From: DATMXS01 sp050260275
GTDB lineage: Bacteria > Acidobacteriota > Terriglobia > Bryobacterales > Bryobacteraceae
Length of the DNA: 22,567 nucleotides
Reading direction: 5' to 3'
Assembly: GCA_050260275.1 (NCBI GenBank)
Contig: JBLNBX010000158.1
Location: 1 to 22,567 of the forward strand
A program made the position numbers and the translations under genes. Shown in pieces: positions 1-9,400 of this stretch. Positions within the stretch are counted from its first letter, which is position 1. Each line of letters starts with the position of its first letter. The notes under the pieces are model-generated. The model did no database searches. It was not told the origin of the DNA and saw only the letters and a program-made list of their open reading frames with translations.

Positions 1-1
1 G

Positions 2-1105
2 TCGCCTTCTGGCAGCAACGCGAACCCCGGAACGTCGGACCTGCCGTTCCAGACCCTTCAGGCGGCCGTTGATGCCGCCGGCCCGGGAGACGTCATCGAG
101 GTGCGGGACGGTGTGTACCCGCCGCCCGCGTCCGCTGGCTGCTCGGGGGGCCGGGGCTATGCGCTCAACCTGACAAAGGGGGGCGAACCCGGCGCGCCGA
201 TCACCCTTAGGGCAGCGCGGAAGTGGGGTGCTGTGCTCGACGCCGCGTCGGTGTGCCATTCGTACATCTATCTGTGGGGTGGGGCTAACTACTGGGTGAT
301 CGAGGGTTTCGTCATCACGCGCGGGTATTGGATGGGCATCGGCAGCAACTCCGGCGCTTCGCATATCATCATCCGCGGGAACAGGTTCGAGGATATCGGC
401 CGCCGTGAGGAATTCGACCGGTACGGTATCACGGGCACCTACGCAAACGCAGAGAGCCACGATATCGTCATCGACGGGAACGTTTTCCGCGACATCGGCC
501 GGACCGCTGGCGTCCACCCCTTCAACGATCACGGCTTGTACCTTCACTCCCGCAACACGCTCATCGTCAACAACATCTTTCACCACCCGATCTCCGGGTG
601 GGGCATTCAGACATCGTACGGTTTCTCGGGCGTCATCGCGAATAACACCTTCCACGGGCCGCATTCCAGCCGGGAAGGCCAGATCATGCTCTGGGACCTC
701 AACGGCGATGTGGTGATCCGCAACAACATCTTCTATGGGCCGCGCACGCAGGCGATCACTTCCTACGCCTTTGTGCTGGACACCAACGCGTCGTGCAAGA
801 TCGAGCACAACATCGTTTTCGGGCCCGGCGCGACGCTCGGAGCGCCTGCTTCATGCTCCACCTCGGGGAACATGTCCGGCACGGACCCGAAGCTCGTCAA
901 CGCCACTCAACCGCCCTATGATTTCCGGCTCCGCCCGGACAGCCCGGCGATAGGAGCTGGAGTGGCAGTTACCGGAGTCGCTGTCGATTTCGACGGCACG
1001 CCGCGCGCGGATCCCCCTTGCATTGGCGCGTTTGAGAGAGTACCGCTCCGTCTGCCCAGGCAGGAAATCACGCTTCCGCCGCGTGGCCCGGGGCGGGAGA
1101 AGTAG
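2..1105 (+). CDS. Right-handed parallel beta-helix protein, 5' end outside the window
   Basis: The frame is open from the window edge, and the residues before the first GTG (101) already fit the family: Pro-Phe-Gln-Thr-Leu-Gln-Ala-Ala-Val-Asp, then GDVIEVRDGVY. This is the usual opening of a DUF1565/pectate-lyase-like beta-helix, so the true start lies upstream. Repeated coils follow, rich in Asn and in NNIF/NNTF/GNVF units. The C-terminus resembles a choice-of-anchor Q domain (SPAIGAG, DFDGTPR, IGAFE). Such proteins are usually exported and bind or cleave polysaccharide; a signal peptide would be off-window. No catalytic residues can be assigned, so the activity is unknown. The next gene is a glycosyltransferase 42 nt downstream on the same strand, which fits a surface-polysaccharide locus. 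Confidence 0.85.
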   Translation, partial: SPSGSNANPGTSDLPFQTLQAAVDAAGPGDVIEVRDGVYPPPASAGCSGGRGYALNLTKGGEPGAPITLRAARKWGAVLDAASVCHSYIYLWGGANYWVIEGFVITRGYWMGIGSNSGASHIIIRGNRFEDIGRREEFDRYGITGTYANAESHDIVIDGNVFRDIGRTAGVHPFNDHGLYLHSRNTLIVNNIFHHPISGWGIQTSYGFSGVIANNTFHGPHSSREGQIMLWDLNGDVVIRNNIFYGPRTQAITSYAFVLDTNASCKIEHNIVFGPGATLGAPASCSTSGNMSGTDPKLVNATQPPYDFRLRPDSPAIGAGVAVTGVAVDFDGTPRADPPCIGAFERVPLRLPRQEITLPPRGPGREK

Positions 1106-1147
1106 CTCAACGCACGACTATCCACGACCATCTTGGAGGCATCAGCC

Positions 1148-2413
1148 GTGAGATTCGGCATCCTGACGCAGTACTATCCGCCTGAGATCGGCGCTCCGCA
1201 GCGCCGCCTGTCTGACCTCGCCCGCCGCATTTCCGAGCGCGGGCACGATGTGACCATCCTGACCGCAATGCCGAACTACCCTCTGGGCCGCATCTACCCC
1301 GGCTACGGAGGGCTCTGGCGCCGCGAATCCCTGGACGGCGCCCGCGTGATCCGCGCCTGCATCTACCCGGCGCAGACCGCGGCCATGCCCCGCAGGCTGG
1401 CGAGCTACTTCTCCTTCGTCGCGTCATCCATCGCCACTGGCGCGATGTTCCTGCCCCGCCTCGATTACCTTATGACGGAGAGCCCGCCCCTGTTTCTCGG
1501 ACTGGCGGGATATGTCCTGTCTCGCGCCAAACGCGCGCGCTGGATCTTCAACGTATCCGACCTTTGGCCGGAGAGCGCCGTACGCCTGGGCGTGATCGGC
1601 GACGGCGCCGCTCTTCGCGCCGCATACGCTCTCGAACGCTTCTGCTACCGCAAGGCCAGCCTCATCACCGGCCAGAGCGCCGAGATCATCGGCGATATTC
1701 GACGGCGCTTTCCCGGCGTCGCCACATATCACCTCTCGAACGGGGTGGATACCACCCAGTTCCTGCCGGAGGCGCGGGACTTGCAACTGCACGAACGGAT
1801 GGCCTCCGGCGCGCAACTGGTTGCCATGTACGCCGGCCTGCACGGGATCGCCCAGGGGCTCGAATGCGTGCTCGAGGCAGCGACGCTGCTGCGGGGTGAG
1901 GTTCCCGTCCGTTTTGTCTTCGTCGGCGATGGTCCGGCGAAACCCGGACTTGTCGAGCGCGCGCGAGCGCTCGGGCTCGACAACGTGACATTCATGGACC
2001 CCGTGCCGTCGCAAGCCGCCCCCGCGCTGCTGGCATCGGCCGACATCGCCCTCATTCCCCTCAAAGGCCAACTGCCGGGCGCGGTGCCGTCGAAAACATA
2101 CGAGGCGATGGCCTCGGCCACGCCGATCGTGATGGCCGCCGCCGGCGAAGCCGCCGCCCTACTCGAGGCCGCGCAGGCCGGCATAGCCGTGGCGCCTGGC
2201 GATGCCGGGGCAATGGCCGGCGCCGTCCGTAGGCTGGCGAACGATCCCGAACTGCGCTCCCGCTGCGGCGCGAACGGCCGGAGGGCCGCGCTTGCAACCA
2301 ACGACCGCCGCGCGATTGCCGATCGTTTCATAACACGGCTGGAGAATGACGTGGCCTGTGCCGCGTCGTGCTCCGCGCCTATACGCGCCACCGCAAGGCC
2401 TGGGCTGGAGTGA
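1148..2413 (+). CDS. Glycosyltransferase family 4 (GT-B fold, WbuB-like)
   Basis: A retaining nucleotide-sugar glycosyltransferase of 421 residues, probably cytoplasmic and acting on a lipid-linked saccharide. The N-terminus has the YYPPEIGAPQRR loop (about 9-20) typical of WbuB/WcaI-type GT4 enzymes, and DLWPES lies near 138-143. The C-terminal nucleotide-binding half has YAGLHG (228-233), VFVGDGP, and PSKTYEAMA (314-322), where the conserved acidic residue contacts the donor sugar. A TTG at 1133 is in frame, but its own bases form part of a GGAGG Shine-Dalgarno (1135-1139). That site sits 8 nt before GTG 1148, so I take the GTG as start. The donor and acceptor cannot be told from sequence. 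The following acyltransferase begins 2 nt after the stop. Confidence 0.88.
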   Translation: MRFGILTQYYPPEIGAPQRRLSDLARRISERGHDVTILTAMPNYPLGRIYPGYGGLWRRESLDGARVIRACIYPAQTAAMPRRLASYFSFVASSIATGAMFLPRLDYLMTESPPLFLGLAGYVLSRAKRARWIFNVSDLWPESAVRLGVIGDGAALRAAYALERFCYRKASLITGQSAEIIGDIRRRFPGVATYHLSNGVDTTQFLPEARDLQLHERMASGAQLVAMYAGLHGIAQGLECVLEAATLLRGEVPVRFVFVGDGPAKPGLVERARALGLDNVTFMDPVPSQAAPALLASADIALIPLKGQLPGAVPSKTYEAMASATPIVMAAAGEAAALLEAAQAGIAVAPGDAGAMAGAVRRLANDPELRSRCGANGRRAALATNDRRAIADRFITRLENDVACAASCSAPIRATARPGLE

Positions 2414-2415
2414 CG

Positions 2416-3498
2416 ATGGCGGCTGGTCCGGCAGCCGGTGTTCCCGCGGTCCGCCTGGCCTGTTTTGACGATTACGCGGGCATCGCGGCCGTCCAGCGAG
2501 CGAACGGTCTCACCCCGAAAAGCCGTGAGGAGTGGGAGCATCTCTGGACCGCAAACCCGGCCCGCAATGCGCTTCCGAAATGGCCCATGGGTTGGGTGCT
2601 CGAGGACCCGGAGGCCGGGATCGTGGGGTCGATCTGCAACGTGCCCTTCCTGTGGCGCCTGGGCGACCAGACACTGGTGTGCGCGAGCGGCCACGGGTGG
2701 TCCGTGCGCCCGGCCTATCGCGGCTTCTCGCTCCTGCTTCTGCGAAAGTATGTCTCCCAGCCCGGCGTCGATGTGCTGATCACCACCAGCCCGAGCGCCA
2801 CGGTCTCAGCCCTGTTCGAAAAGATGGGTTGGTCGAAAGTGCCGGCCGGGCGTTGGGATCGCGCCGCCGTCTGGGTCACGAGCTATCGCGCGCTGGCGCG
2901 CGAATTGGGGACCTCCGCGCTGAACGGGGAACGCGGCGAACCTAGGTTCGCCCCGGACGCGCCGCAACCCGTCGCGGCCGGAGCGTACTGCTTGTGCTGG
3001 CGCGACGCTTTCGATTCGTCGTTCGACGAGTTCTGGACCGAGCTTCGAGCCCGCCGCCCGGGTGTCCTGTTGTCATGCCGCAGCCGTGCGGATCTCGAGT
3101 GGCACTTCCGTTACGGCCTTGCGGCCGGCCGCGTGCGCATCCTCACGGCGCTTAAGGGATCGAGGTTGGCCGCATACGCCGTTTTCCATCTCCGTTGCGC
3201 GGAGGCGGGAGTCCGAGTGGCCGGCGTCGCCGATCTCCAGATGCTCGAACCCGATCCGGCGCTCTGCCGGGCGATGATGGAAAGCGCAGTCCGGTATTGC
3301 CGCGGGCAGGGTATCGCGCTCATCGACAACGCGGGCTGCTGGCTGGAATCGGCGGCCTACCTCGGCCAGCGGGCTCCATACCACCGGAGCACCGGCACGT
3401 GGCTCTATCTCTATAGGGCCGCCGCCCCTCTCGACGCCGCCCTACGGGATGCCCGTCACTGGCAGCCCACGCTGTTCGACGGCGACGCGACGCTCTGA
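2416..3498 (+). CDS. GNAT/FemAB-like acyltransferase, polysaccharide-locus type
   Basis: A 360-residue protein. The first half looks like a GNAT domain: GIVGSICNVPF, then SVRPAYRGFSLLLLRKY (an acyl-CoA-binding-like VRPxYRG...LL segment), then SATVSALFEKMGW. The second half contains a domain with WHFRY and RLAAYAVF, resembling FemAB or repeated GNAT folds. Such two-part proteins often sit in exopolysaccharide clusters and are presumed to acylate a sugar or lipid-linked intermediate; the substrate is unknown. The frame is open from GTG 2368 inside the glycosyltransferase gene. ATG 2416 lies 2 nt after that gene's stop with GGAG at 2407-2410, so coupled translation from 2416 is favoured. It is the last gene of the leftmost operon and faces araB tail to tail. 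Confidence 0.7.
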   Translation: MAAGPAAGVPAVRLACFDDYAGIAAVQRANGLTPKSREEWEHLWTANPARNALPKWPMGWVLEDPEAGIVGSICNVPFLWRLGDQTLVCASGHGWSVRPAYRGFSLLLLRKYVSQPGVDVLITTSPSATVSALFEKMGWSKVPAGRWDRAAVWVTSYRALARELGTSALNGERGEPRFAPDAPQPVAAGAYCLCWRDAFDSSFDEFWTELRARRPGVLLSCRSRADLEWHFRYGLAAGRVRILTALKGSRLAAYAVFHLRCAEAGVRVAGVADLQMLEPDPALCRAMMESAVRYCRGQGIALIDNAGCWLESAAYLGQRAPYHRSTGTWLYLYRAAAPLDAALRDARHWQPTLFDGDATL

Positions 3499-3553
3499 GC
3501 CGCGGCATATCGCGCCGCGCGGGACTCGCGTCAGCTCTCCTACATCTCGCTTC

Positions 3554-5131
3554 TCACGCACGGGCGCGCGCCGCGATCCGGCGGAGCGAAGGCAGCACGT
3601 CGCCTGCGTCCACCGCTGCTGCCTGCGGCCTCCCAAACCCGAAGTACAACTTGCGATACAGCGGGTACAGGTCTGCGTACACCGCTACCGATGCCGGGTC
3701 CGGTTCGACGGTTCGGAACTTCGGGCACAGCGCCGCCTGCGCCTCTTCGATGGTCTTGAAGGTTCCGGCAGCAAGGAACGCGAAGATCGCGGAACCCAGG
3801 CTGGTCACCTCGTTTTCGGGGACCAACACCGGCTTGTTCAGCACGTTCGCGTATACCCGGTTCAGCAGCTCATTCTTCTGCGGGATGCCGCCGCCGTTGA
3901 TGACCCGCCGGATCGGTACTCCGTGCTCCTCCATGCGCTCCAGAATCACCCGTGTGTGGAACGCGGTGCCCTCTATGGCCGCGAACAGCTCGTCCTGAGC
4001 CGTGTGCGTCAGGTTCCAGCCGACGGTTACGCCGCCGAGTTCCGGGTTCACCAGCACGGTTCGGTCGCCGTTATCCCACGTCAGGCGCAGCAGACCCGTC
4101 TGCCCGGCGCGGTACCCGTCGATTCCCAGCGAAAGCTGGGCCACCGTCGAACCGGCGCGTTTCGCGATCGCGTCGAAGATGTCTCCGGTGGCCGAGAGCC
4201 CCGCCTCGATGCCGAAGTAGCACGGGTGTATGGAGCCCTTGACGATTCCGCACACCCCCGGAATGAGCCCAACCTCTTTCGCGATCGCCATGATGCAGGT
4301 CGAGGTCCCGACCACGTTGACGACGTCGCCCTCGCCGATGCCCGCGCCTATCGCGTCCCAATGAGCGTCGAAGGCGCCCACCGGAATGGGAATTCCCGCG
4401 CGCAGCCCGAGACGCCCCGCCCACTCTTCCGAGAGCCGTCCCGCAATTTGTTCCGACGTCGCATAGCAGCCGCCCAGCTTTTCGCGAACACCGGCGAGAA
4501 GCGGATCCACCGAACGCAGGAACTCTTCCGGCGGAAGCCCGCCCAGCGCCGCGTTCCACATCCACTTGTGGCCCATCGCGCAGATGCTGCGGGGCACGCG
4601 GTCCGGTTCCGTGATGCCGCACAGCGTGGCTGCCACCATGTCGCAATGCTCGAGAACCGTTGCCATGCGCTCGCGCTTGTCCGGGTTGTTGCGCAGCCAG
4701 TGCAGCAGTTTTGAGAAGCCCCATTCGGAGGAGTAGACTCCGCCGCACCACTGGATGGCTTCCAGTTGAGCCGCGCGCGCCGTCTCCGTGATGAGCGCCG
4801 CCTCGCGCCACGCGCGGTGGTCGCACCACAGGTAATAATCGTCCAGCGGCTGCAGCTTCTCGTCCACCGGAACGATGCTCGAACCCGTAGTGTCGAGCGC
4901 TATGGCTTCCACGCTGTCTCCGGACACGCCCGCGCTGGCTAGCGCCTTCGCGGTTGCCTCGGAAAGCGCCCGCATGTGATCGGCGTGGCTCTGCGTGGCG
5001 TAGTCCGGATCCTCTCTCTTGCGATGCAGAGGATACTCCGCGACACCCGAGCCGAGCCTGCCGCGCTCGCTGTCCACCACCGAAACCCGGACGCTCAGCG
5101 TCCCGAAATCGACTCCAGCTACTATCGCCAT
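3554..5131 (-). CDS. araB: Ribulokinase AraB (FGGY carbohydrate kinase)
   Basis: Phosphorylates L-ribulose with ATP to L-ribulose 5-phosphate in cytosolic L-arabinose breakdown. It has 525 residues, a little shorter than E. coli AraB. The N-terminus reads GVDFGTLSVR (6-15), the FGGY phosphate-1 loop. AraB-specific stretches follow: GSSIVPVDE (83-91), DDYYLWCDHRAW (97-108) and GGVYSSEWG (130-138). The catalytic aspartate is expected at D255 in GAFDAHWDA, followed by VVGTSTC (273-279). NGGGIPQKN (412-420) and TSLGSAI (443-449) belong to the C-terminal actin-like domain. ATG 5131 has AAGGAG 5 nt upstream; the frame stays open for 32 more codons, but those residues do not resemble the family. No araA, araD or arabinose transporter is in the window, so the gene appears isolated. 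It faces the 2416-3498 gene and is divergent from egtD. Confidence 0.93.
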   Translation of the reverse strand: MAIVAGVDFGTLSVRVSVVDSERGRLGSGVAEYPLHRKREDPDYATQSHADHMRALSEATAKALASAGVSGDSVEAIALDTTGSSIVPVDEKLQPLDDYYLWCDHRAWREAALITETARAAQLEAIQWCGGVYSSEWGFSKLLHWLRNNPDKRERMATVLEHCDMVAATLCGITEPDRVPRSICAMGHKWMWNAALGGLPPEEFLRSVDPLLAGVREKLGGCYATSEQIAGRLSEEWAGRLGLRAGIPIPVGAFDAHWDAIGAGIGEGDVVNVVGTSTCIMAIAKEVGLIPGVCGIVKGSIHPCYFGIEAGLSATGDIFDAIAKRAGSTVAQLSLGIDGYRAGQTGLLRLTWDNGDRTVLVNPELGGVTVGWNLTHTAQDELFAAIEGTAFHTRVILERMEEHGVPIRRVINGGGIPQKNELLNRVYANVLNKPVLVPENEVTSLGSAIFAFLAAGTFKTIEEAQAALCPKFRTVEPDPASVAVYADLYPLYRKLYFGFGRPQAAAVDAGDVLPSLRRIAARARA

Positions 5132-5171
5132 CTGATCTCCTTCCGCCCAGGCGTTCCGGCCGCTTCCCGCT

Positions 5172-5242
5172 GTCCGGACGCCGCACTCCGACAGAGTACC
5201 AAGTGTCTCGCGAAATGTGCCGCCCACCGCCGGCGTCCGGAC
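5172..5242. repeat. Perfect 12-bp inverted repeat in the araB-egtD intergenic region
   Basis: GTCCGGACGCCG (5172-5183) is matched exactly by its reverse complement CGGCGTCCGGAC (5231-5242), with a 47-bp spacer. Each arm contains the 8-bp palindrome GTCCGGAC, and the two palindromes begin 63 bp apart, close to six helical turns. The pair lies 41-111 bp upstream of the araB ATG. A dimeric regulator binding both sites with looping is possible; this is inference, and chance cannot be excluded in GC-rich DNA. Confidence 0.4.
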
Positions 5243-5366
5243 TCCGGAACTGCCGCAGCCGGCTCTGGGAGCCCTGCTTTGGGACGCGAGTTGCGAGTCG
5301 CACCAGTTACGGAGCCGGGCTGCGTTGTCTCAAGGATTTTGTGACCGCAGCGGCCCGCTCACATGC

Positions 5367-5372
5367 GACAAT
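5367..5372 (+). promoter_or_regulatory. Possible -10 element upstream of egtD
   Basis: GACAAT lies 19 nt before ATG 5392. It resembles ACAAT-type -10 sequences at similar distances before other starts in this window. The best upstream -35 candidate, TTGTGA (5339-5344), is 22 nt away, which is too far for a normal sigma-70 promoter, so support is weak. Confidence 0.25.
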
Positions 5373-5391
5373 CAGTTCAAGCCGACGATAG

Positions 5392-6471
5392 ATGCGCCAC
5401 GACGCGATTGAGGGGTCGCGGAGGTGGCGTGGGGATGGGCTGGCGATGGCGGGGCTAGTCGTTTCATGTAACCACAACGGGCGCTTCGCGCTCGACGTGC
5501 GTGCTGGGCTCGAGAAGCGCGGCCAGAAGGAGCTGACTCCGCAGTATCTCTACGATGATGTCGGGAGCGCGCTCTTCGAAGCCATCACGCGGCTGCCGGA
5601 GTATGGGCTTACGCGGGCCGAAACGCGCCTCATCGAGCGCCACAGGATGGATCTGCCGAAGCTCATCGGCCATCCAGCGCTCGTGATCGAACTCGGCAGC
5701 GGAAGCGGAAAGAAAACGCGCCCGCTACTCGCAGCGCTCGCCCGAGGCGGACCGCTGTGCTACAACCCCATCGATCTTTCCTCGTCCGCGCTCTCTGCAT
5801 GCGGCGAAGAGATAGCTGGTCTCGAGGGGGTGACAGTCGCTGGCATCGAAGCTGCCTTTCTCGATGGCCTGCAGGCTGCGCTCGCCGGCCGGTGCGCCGG
5901 AAAGCGCGCTCTGGTTCTGTTCCTCGGAAGCACGATCGGCAACTTCAGCCGCTCCGAAGCGCGGGAGTTCCTGGCCGGCATCCGGTCGCGCCTGGCGCAC
6001 GGAGACGCGCTGCTGCTCGGAGCCGACCTCGAAAAGCCCATAGCACAGGTGCTCGCGGCCTACGACGATCCGGCGGGCGTCACCGCCGCGTTCAACCTGA
6101 ATATTCTTGGACGCCTGAACCGCGAACTCGGAGCCAACTTCGACCTGCGGCGATTCGTGCACCGAGCCGTGTACAACGAGCGCGAGCGCCGGATCGAGAT
6201 GCACCTGGTCTCGCTGGACCGGCAACGTGTTTCGGTTCCCGCTGCCGGCCTGGATATCGTGTTCGAGCGGGGCGAGACTATCTGGACCGAATCGTGCCAT
6301 AAGTACTCCACTGACGAACTGGACCGGATGGCCGCGGCGGCGGGCTTCGCGCCAGTTGCCCAGTGGGTGGACGAGAACTGGCCTTTCGCGTTGAACGTAT
6401 GGATGGCCGGGTATGGCCCCCCGGACGCGTCGCGGCCGCCGGAGCGGGGCGCGCCATCCAGCGCATCGTAA
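5392..6471 (+). CDS. egtD: L-histidine N-alpha-methyltransferase EgtD
   Basis: Transfers three methyl groups from S-adenosylmethionine to the alpha-amine of histidine, giving hercynine, the first step of ergothioneine synthesis. Motifs are strong: QYLYDDVGSALF, LPEYGLTR (68-75), the SAM-binding ELGSGSGKKT (100-109), FLGSTIGNF (177-185), GVTAAFNLN (229-237), RIEMHL (267-272) and WTESCHKY (298-305). From my memory of mycobacterial EgtD, its substrate residues N166, Y206, M252 and E282 map with one constant offset to N184, Y224, M270 and E300, so histidine specificity is expected. The start is uncertain: ATG 5392 has no clear Shine-Dalgarno, whereas ATG 5446 follows a G-rich stretch and would give 341 residues beginning nearer the conserved region. 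The stop is 21 nt before the fusion gene, so an operon is very likely. No egtB, egtC or egtE is in the window. Confidence 0.93.
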   Translation: MRHDAIEGSRRWRGDGLAMAGLVVSCNHNGRFALDVRAGLEKRGQKELTPQYLYDDVGSALFEAITRLPEYGLTRAETRLIERHRMDLPKLIGHPALVIELGSGSGKKTRPLLAALARGGPLCYNPIDLSSSALSACGEEIAGLEGVTVAGIEAAFLDGLQAALAGRCAGKRALVLFLGSTIGNFSRSEAREFLAGIRSRLAHGDALLLGADLEKPIAQVLAAYDDPAGVTAAFNLNILGRLNRELGANFDLRRFVHRAVYNERERRIEMHLVSLDRQRVSVPAAGLDIVFERGETIWTESCHKYSTDELDRMAAAAGFAPVAQWVDENWPFALNVWMAGYGPPDASRPPERGAPSSAS

Positions 6472-6492
6472 CTTGTCACGACCGGAGGCGAT

Positions 6493-9400
6493 ATGACAAG
6501 GCCCGGACTGTGCGGTATATGCCCTTCCGGATGCTGGGTCGATGTAACTCTCGAAGACGGCAGAATCGTCGAGGTACGGCCCCAGGCCGGAGCCCCGGAC
6601 GGCATGTTCTGCGAGCTGGGCAGGTGCTCTCCAGAGATCGTCTACTCGGAGCACAGGCTGAAGTACCCGCTTCGCCGCACCGGCGCAAAGGGCACTTACA
6701 ATTTCGAGCGCATCTCCTGGGACGAAGCTTACGAAACAATAACGGAGCGACTTCTGGAGACCAGGCGGCAGCACGGCCCCGAAGCCGTCTGTATCTACAC
6801 TGGCCGCGGCAGCTTCGAGCTGTCCCTCTGCGACGTGTTCCAGCCGAAAGAGGCGGCGGTGTCTTCGGCGTCGAGCGTTCTATTCCCCTTCGGCTCGCCC
6901 AACACGACGGGCGTCGGCGCACTCTGCTATGTGTCGTTCGCGATGATCGCGCCGCACGTCACCTTGGGCGAGATGCTCATCGACATGTACTCGGACATCG
7001 GAAACGCCGAGCTGATCGTCGTCTGGGGAGGCAATCCCGCCACCGACTCACCACCGATCGACTTTCACGAGATTCTGGCAGCCCGGCGCAGGGGCGCCGA
7101 TGTGATCGTCATCGATCCGCGGCGGACCGAAACGGCGCAGGCAACCGGCGCACAGTGGGTGCCGATCCGTCCCGGCACGGACGGCACTCTCGCGCTCGGT
7201 ATGATCAACGTGCTCATCGAGGAAGAGCTATACGACGAGAAGTTCGCAGATAACTGGACCGTCGGTTTTCCCGAACTCGCCCGGTACGTTCAGCATTTCC
7301 ATCCCGATGCCGTCGCGGAAATTACGGGCGTCCCCGCGGAAACCGTCCGCGACCTGGCGCGCAGGATCGCCCGCGCGCGGGGCGTAAGTCCCGTCATGTA
7401 TTCGGGACTGGAATACTCCGACAGCGGCGTGCAAGCCATCCGCGCAACGATCGTCCTCTGGGCGCTCGCGGGCCAGCTCGATGTTCCAGGCGGGCGGAAC
7501 ATCCGAATGAAGCAGAACACGTTCCCGATCAACCGCAGGGGTTTGCTGTGCAACCCGGACGTGAAGCGCGCCGCCGGCCGCGACCGCTTCCCCGTTTACA
7601 GCGCATACCGCGGCGAGTCGCACGCCATCGCCATCCCGGAGGCGGTGCTTCACGGCCGGCCGTACAAGATACGCAGCATGATCGTGCTGGGCGGCTCGCT
7701 TATCACGGCCTGGCCGAATCCGTCGCTGTGGCGCGAGACTTTCGGAAATCTCGACTTTCTTGTCTGCATCGACCGCCAGTTCACGGCGGACGCGGCTTAC
7801 GCCGACATAGTCCTGCCCGCGACCACAATGTATGAGATCACCTCCTACATGACTTACGGCCCGATCTTCAAGATCAGGGAGAAGATCATCGAGCCGGTAG
7901 GCGAGGCGCGGAACGACTTTCTGATCCTTGCGGAACTCGCAGCGCGCCTCGGCTACGGGCACCTGTTTCCGCAGACCGAGGAGGACCTGCTGGCGTATGT
8001 GCTCGACGGCTCCGGATTCACGCCTGAGGAAGTTCGCCGCCAGGGCGGCCAGGTCCAGATCCCGACGGTCATGATGCAGTTCAGGAAGTGGGAAAAGGGA
8101 CTGCTCAGGCCCGACGGCAAGCCAGGTTTCAACACACCGAGCGGCAAGTTCGAGATCGCATCCAGCATACTGGCCGAGTACGGCTACGACGCGCTTCCGG
8201 TCTATACCGAACCCAAAGAGGGGCCGCTGAGCCGTCCGGACCTCGCAACACGCTTCCCGCTCGTGTTCAACTCCGGTTCTCGCGTTTTCACGGATTTCAG
8301 GTCGCAGCACCACGGCGCGCCATCACTCGCGGCCCGCGCTCCGGAACCAACCGTGACAATCAACTCACGCGATGCCGCCTCCAGGGACATTTCCGATGGC
8401 GACCGGGTCCGGGTAAGTACGCCGCGAGGCGCGGTCGAGTTTACCGCTCGCGTGACGGACGATATCGTCGCTGGTGCTATCGACGCTAATATGGGCGGCG
8501 GCGGGCCGGTCGGGCCCGAGCGCTGGCGTGAAGCCAACGTCAACGAACTCACAGACGACACTCATTACGATCCTATCTCCGGCTTTCCCGTTTACAAGGC
8601 TCTGCTGTGCCAGGTCGAGCGAGTGAGCGGGGACGGCGCGCCCACTAGCCGGGAGAGTTGTTCGTTCGTGACCGGCACTGTTCAGTCCGGACCGGCTCCG
8701 GACAAGCCACGGCTGCGCGCATACTTCGATAACAACGCCACGACGCGAGTCGATCCGCTGGTGCTCGATGCAATGCTCCCCTTCCTGGGAGATGCGCACG
8801 GCAACCCGTCGAGCGTCCACTTGTTCGGGTCGGAGGCGAGGGATGCCGTGGAAGGCGCCCGCCGCAGCGTGGCGCGCCTGCTCAATACCACCGCGCACCG
8901 CATCGCTTTCACTGGCGGCGGTTCGGAGGCCGACAACCTGGCGCTCAAAGGTGTGGCCCTGGCCTACGCGGAGAAAGGCAGGCACATCATAACGTCCGCT
9001 ATCGAGCATCCCGCCGTTTTGAACGCGTGTAAGTTCCTCGCATCGCAAGGCTGGAATATCACTTACCTGCCTGTAGACAGCTCGGGGCTCGTTCGCCCGG
9101 ATGACTTGGAACAGGCTATGACCCCCGCCACGGCGCTGGTCTCCGTCATGCTGGCCAACAACGAGACGGGAGCGATCCAGCCCATTGCGGACCTTGCCGC
9201 CATCGCGCACCGGCACGGTGCGTTGTTCCACACGGACGCGGTTCAGGCCGCCGGAAAGCTGCCGCTGGATGTTGGTGCCCTGGGGGTGGACCTCCTGTCA
9301 CTGTCGGCTCACAAGATGCACGGTCCGAAGGGCGTCGGGGCGCTCTACGTGCGGAAAGGCGTGAGGTTGGAGCCGCTCATCCACGGAGGCGGGCAGGAAT

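Noticed and set aside
1729..2694. A 321-codon - strand frame across the glycosyltransferase and acyltransferase genes
   Set aside because: It spans the junction of two recognised genes on the other strand and has a low-complexity Ala/Ser/Arg composition.
3501..3519. Hairpin CGCGGC/GCCGCG between the convergent acyltransferase and araB genes
   Set aside because: Only a 6-bp stem without a T-tract; such structures are frequent by chance at this GC content.
3449..4714. A 421-codon + strand open frame opposite araB
   Set aside because: It is antisense to a clear ribulokinase, is rich in Arg, Gln and His, and has no domain pattern; it arises from GC-rich codon bias.
4071..5303. A 410-codon - strand open frame in another frame of araB
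   Set aside because: It shares the strand with araB but in a different frame, is Arg/Gly-rich and has no family features.
8600..8720. Possibility that the fusion is two genes joined by an assembly or sequencing error
   Set aside because: The frame is continuous through a plausible linker, there is no internal Shine-Dalgarno plus start at the desulfurase boundary, and the same fusion architecture is known from Caldithrix abyssi.
8365..9231. A 288-codon - strand frame opposite the fusion gene
   Set aside because: It lies opposite the barrel-to-desulfurase junction, where the + strand protein is clearly conserved.
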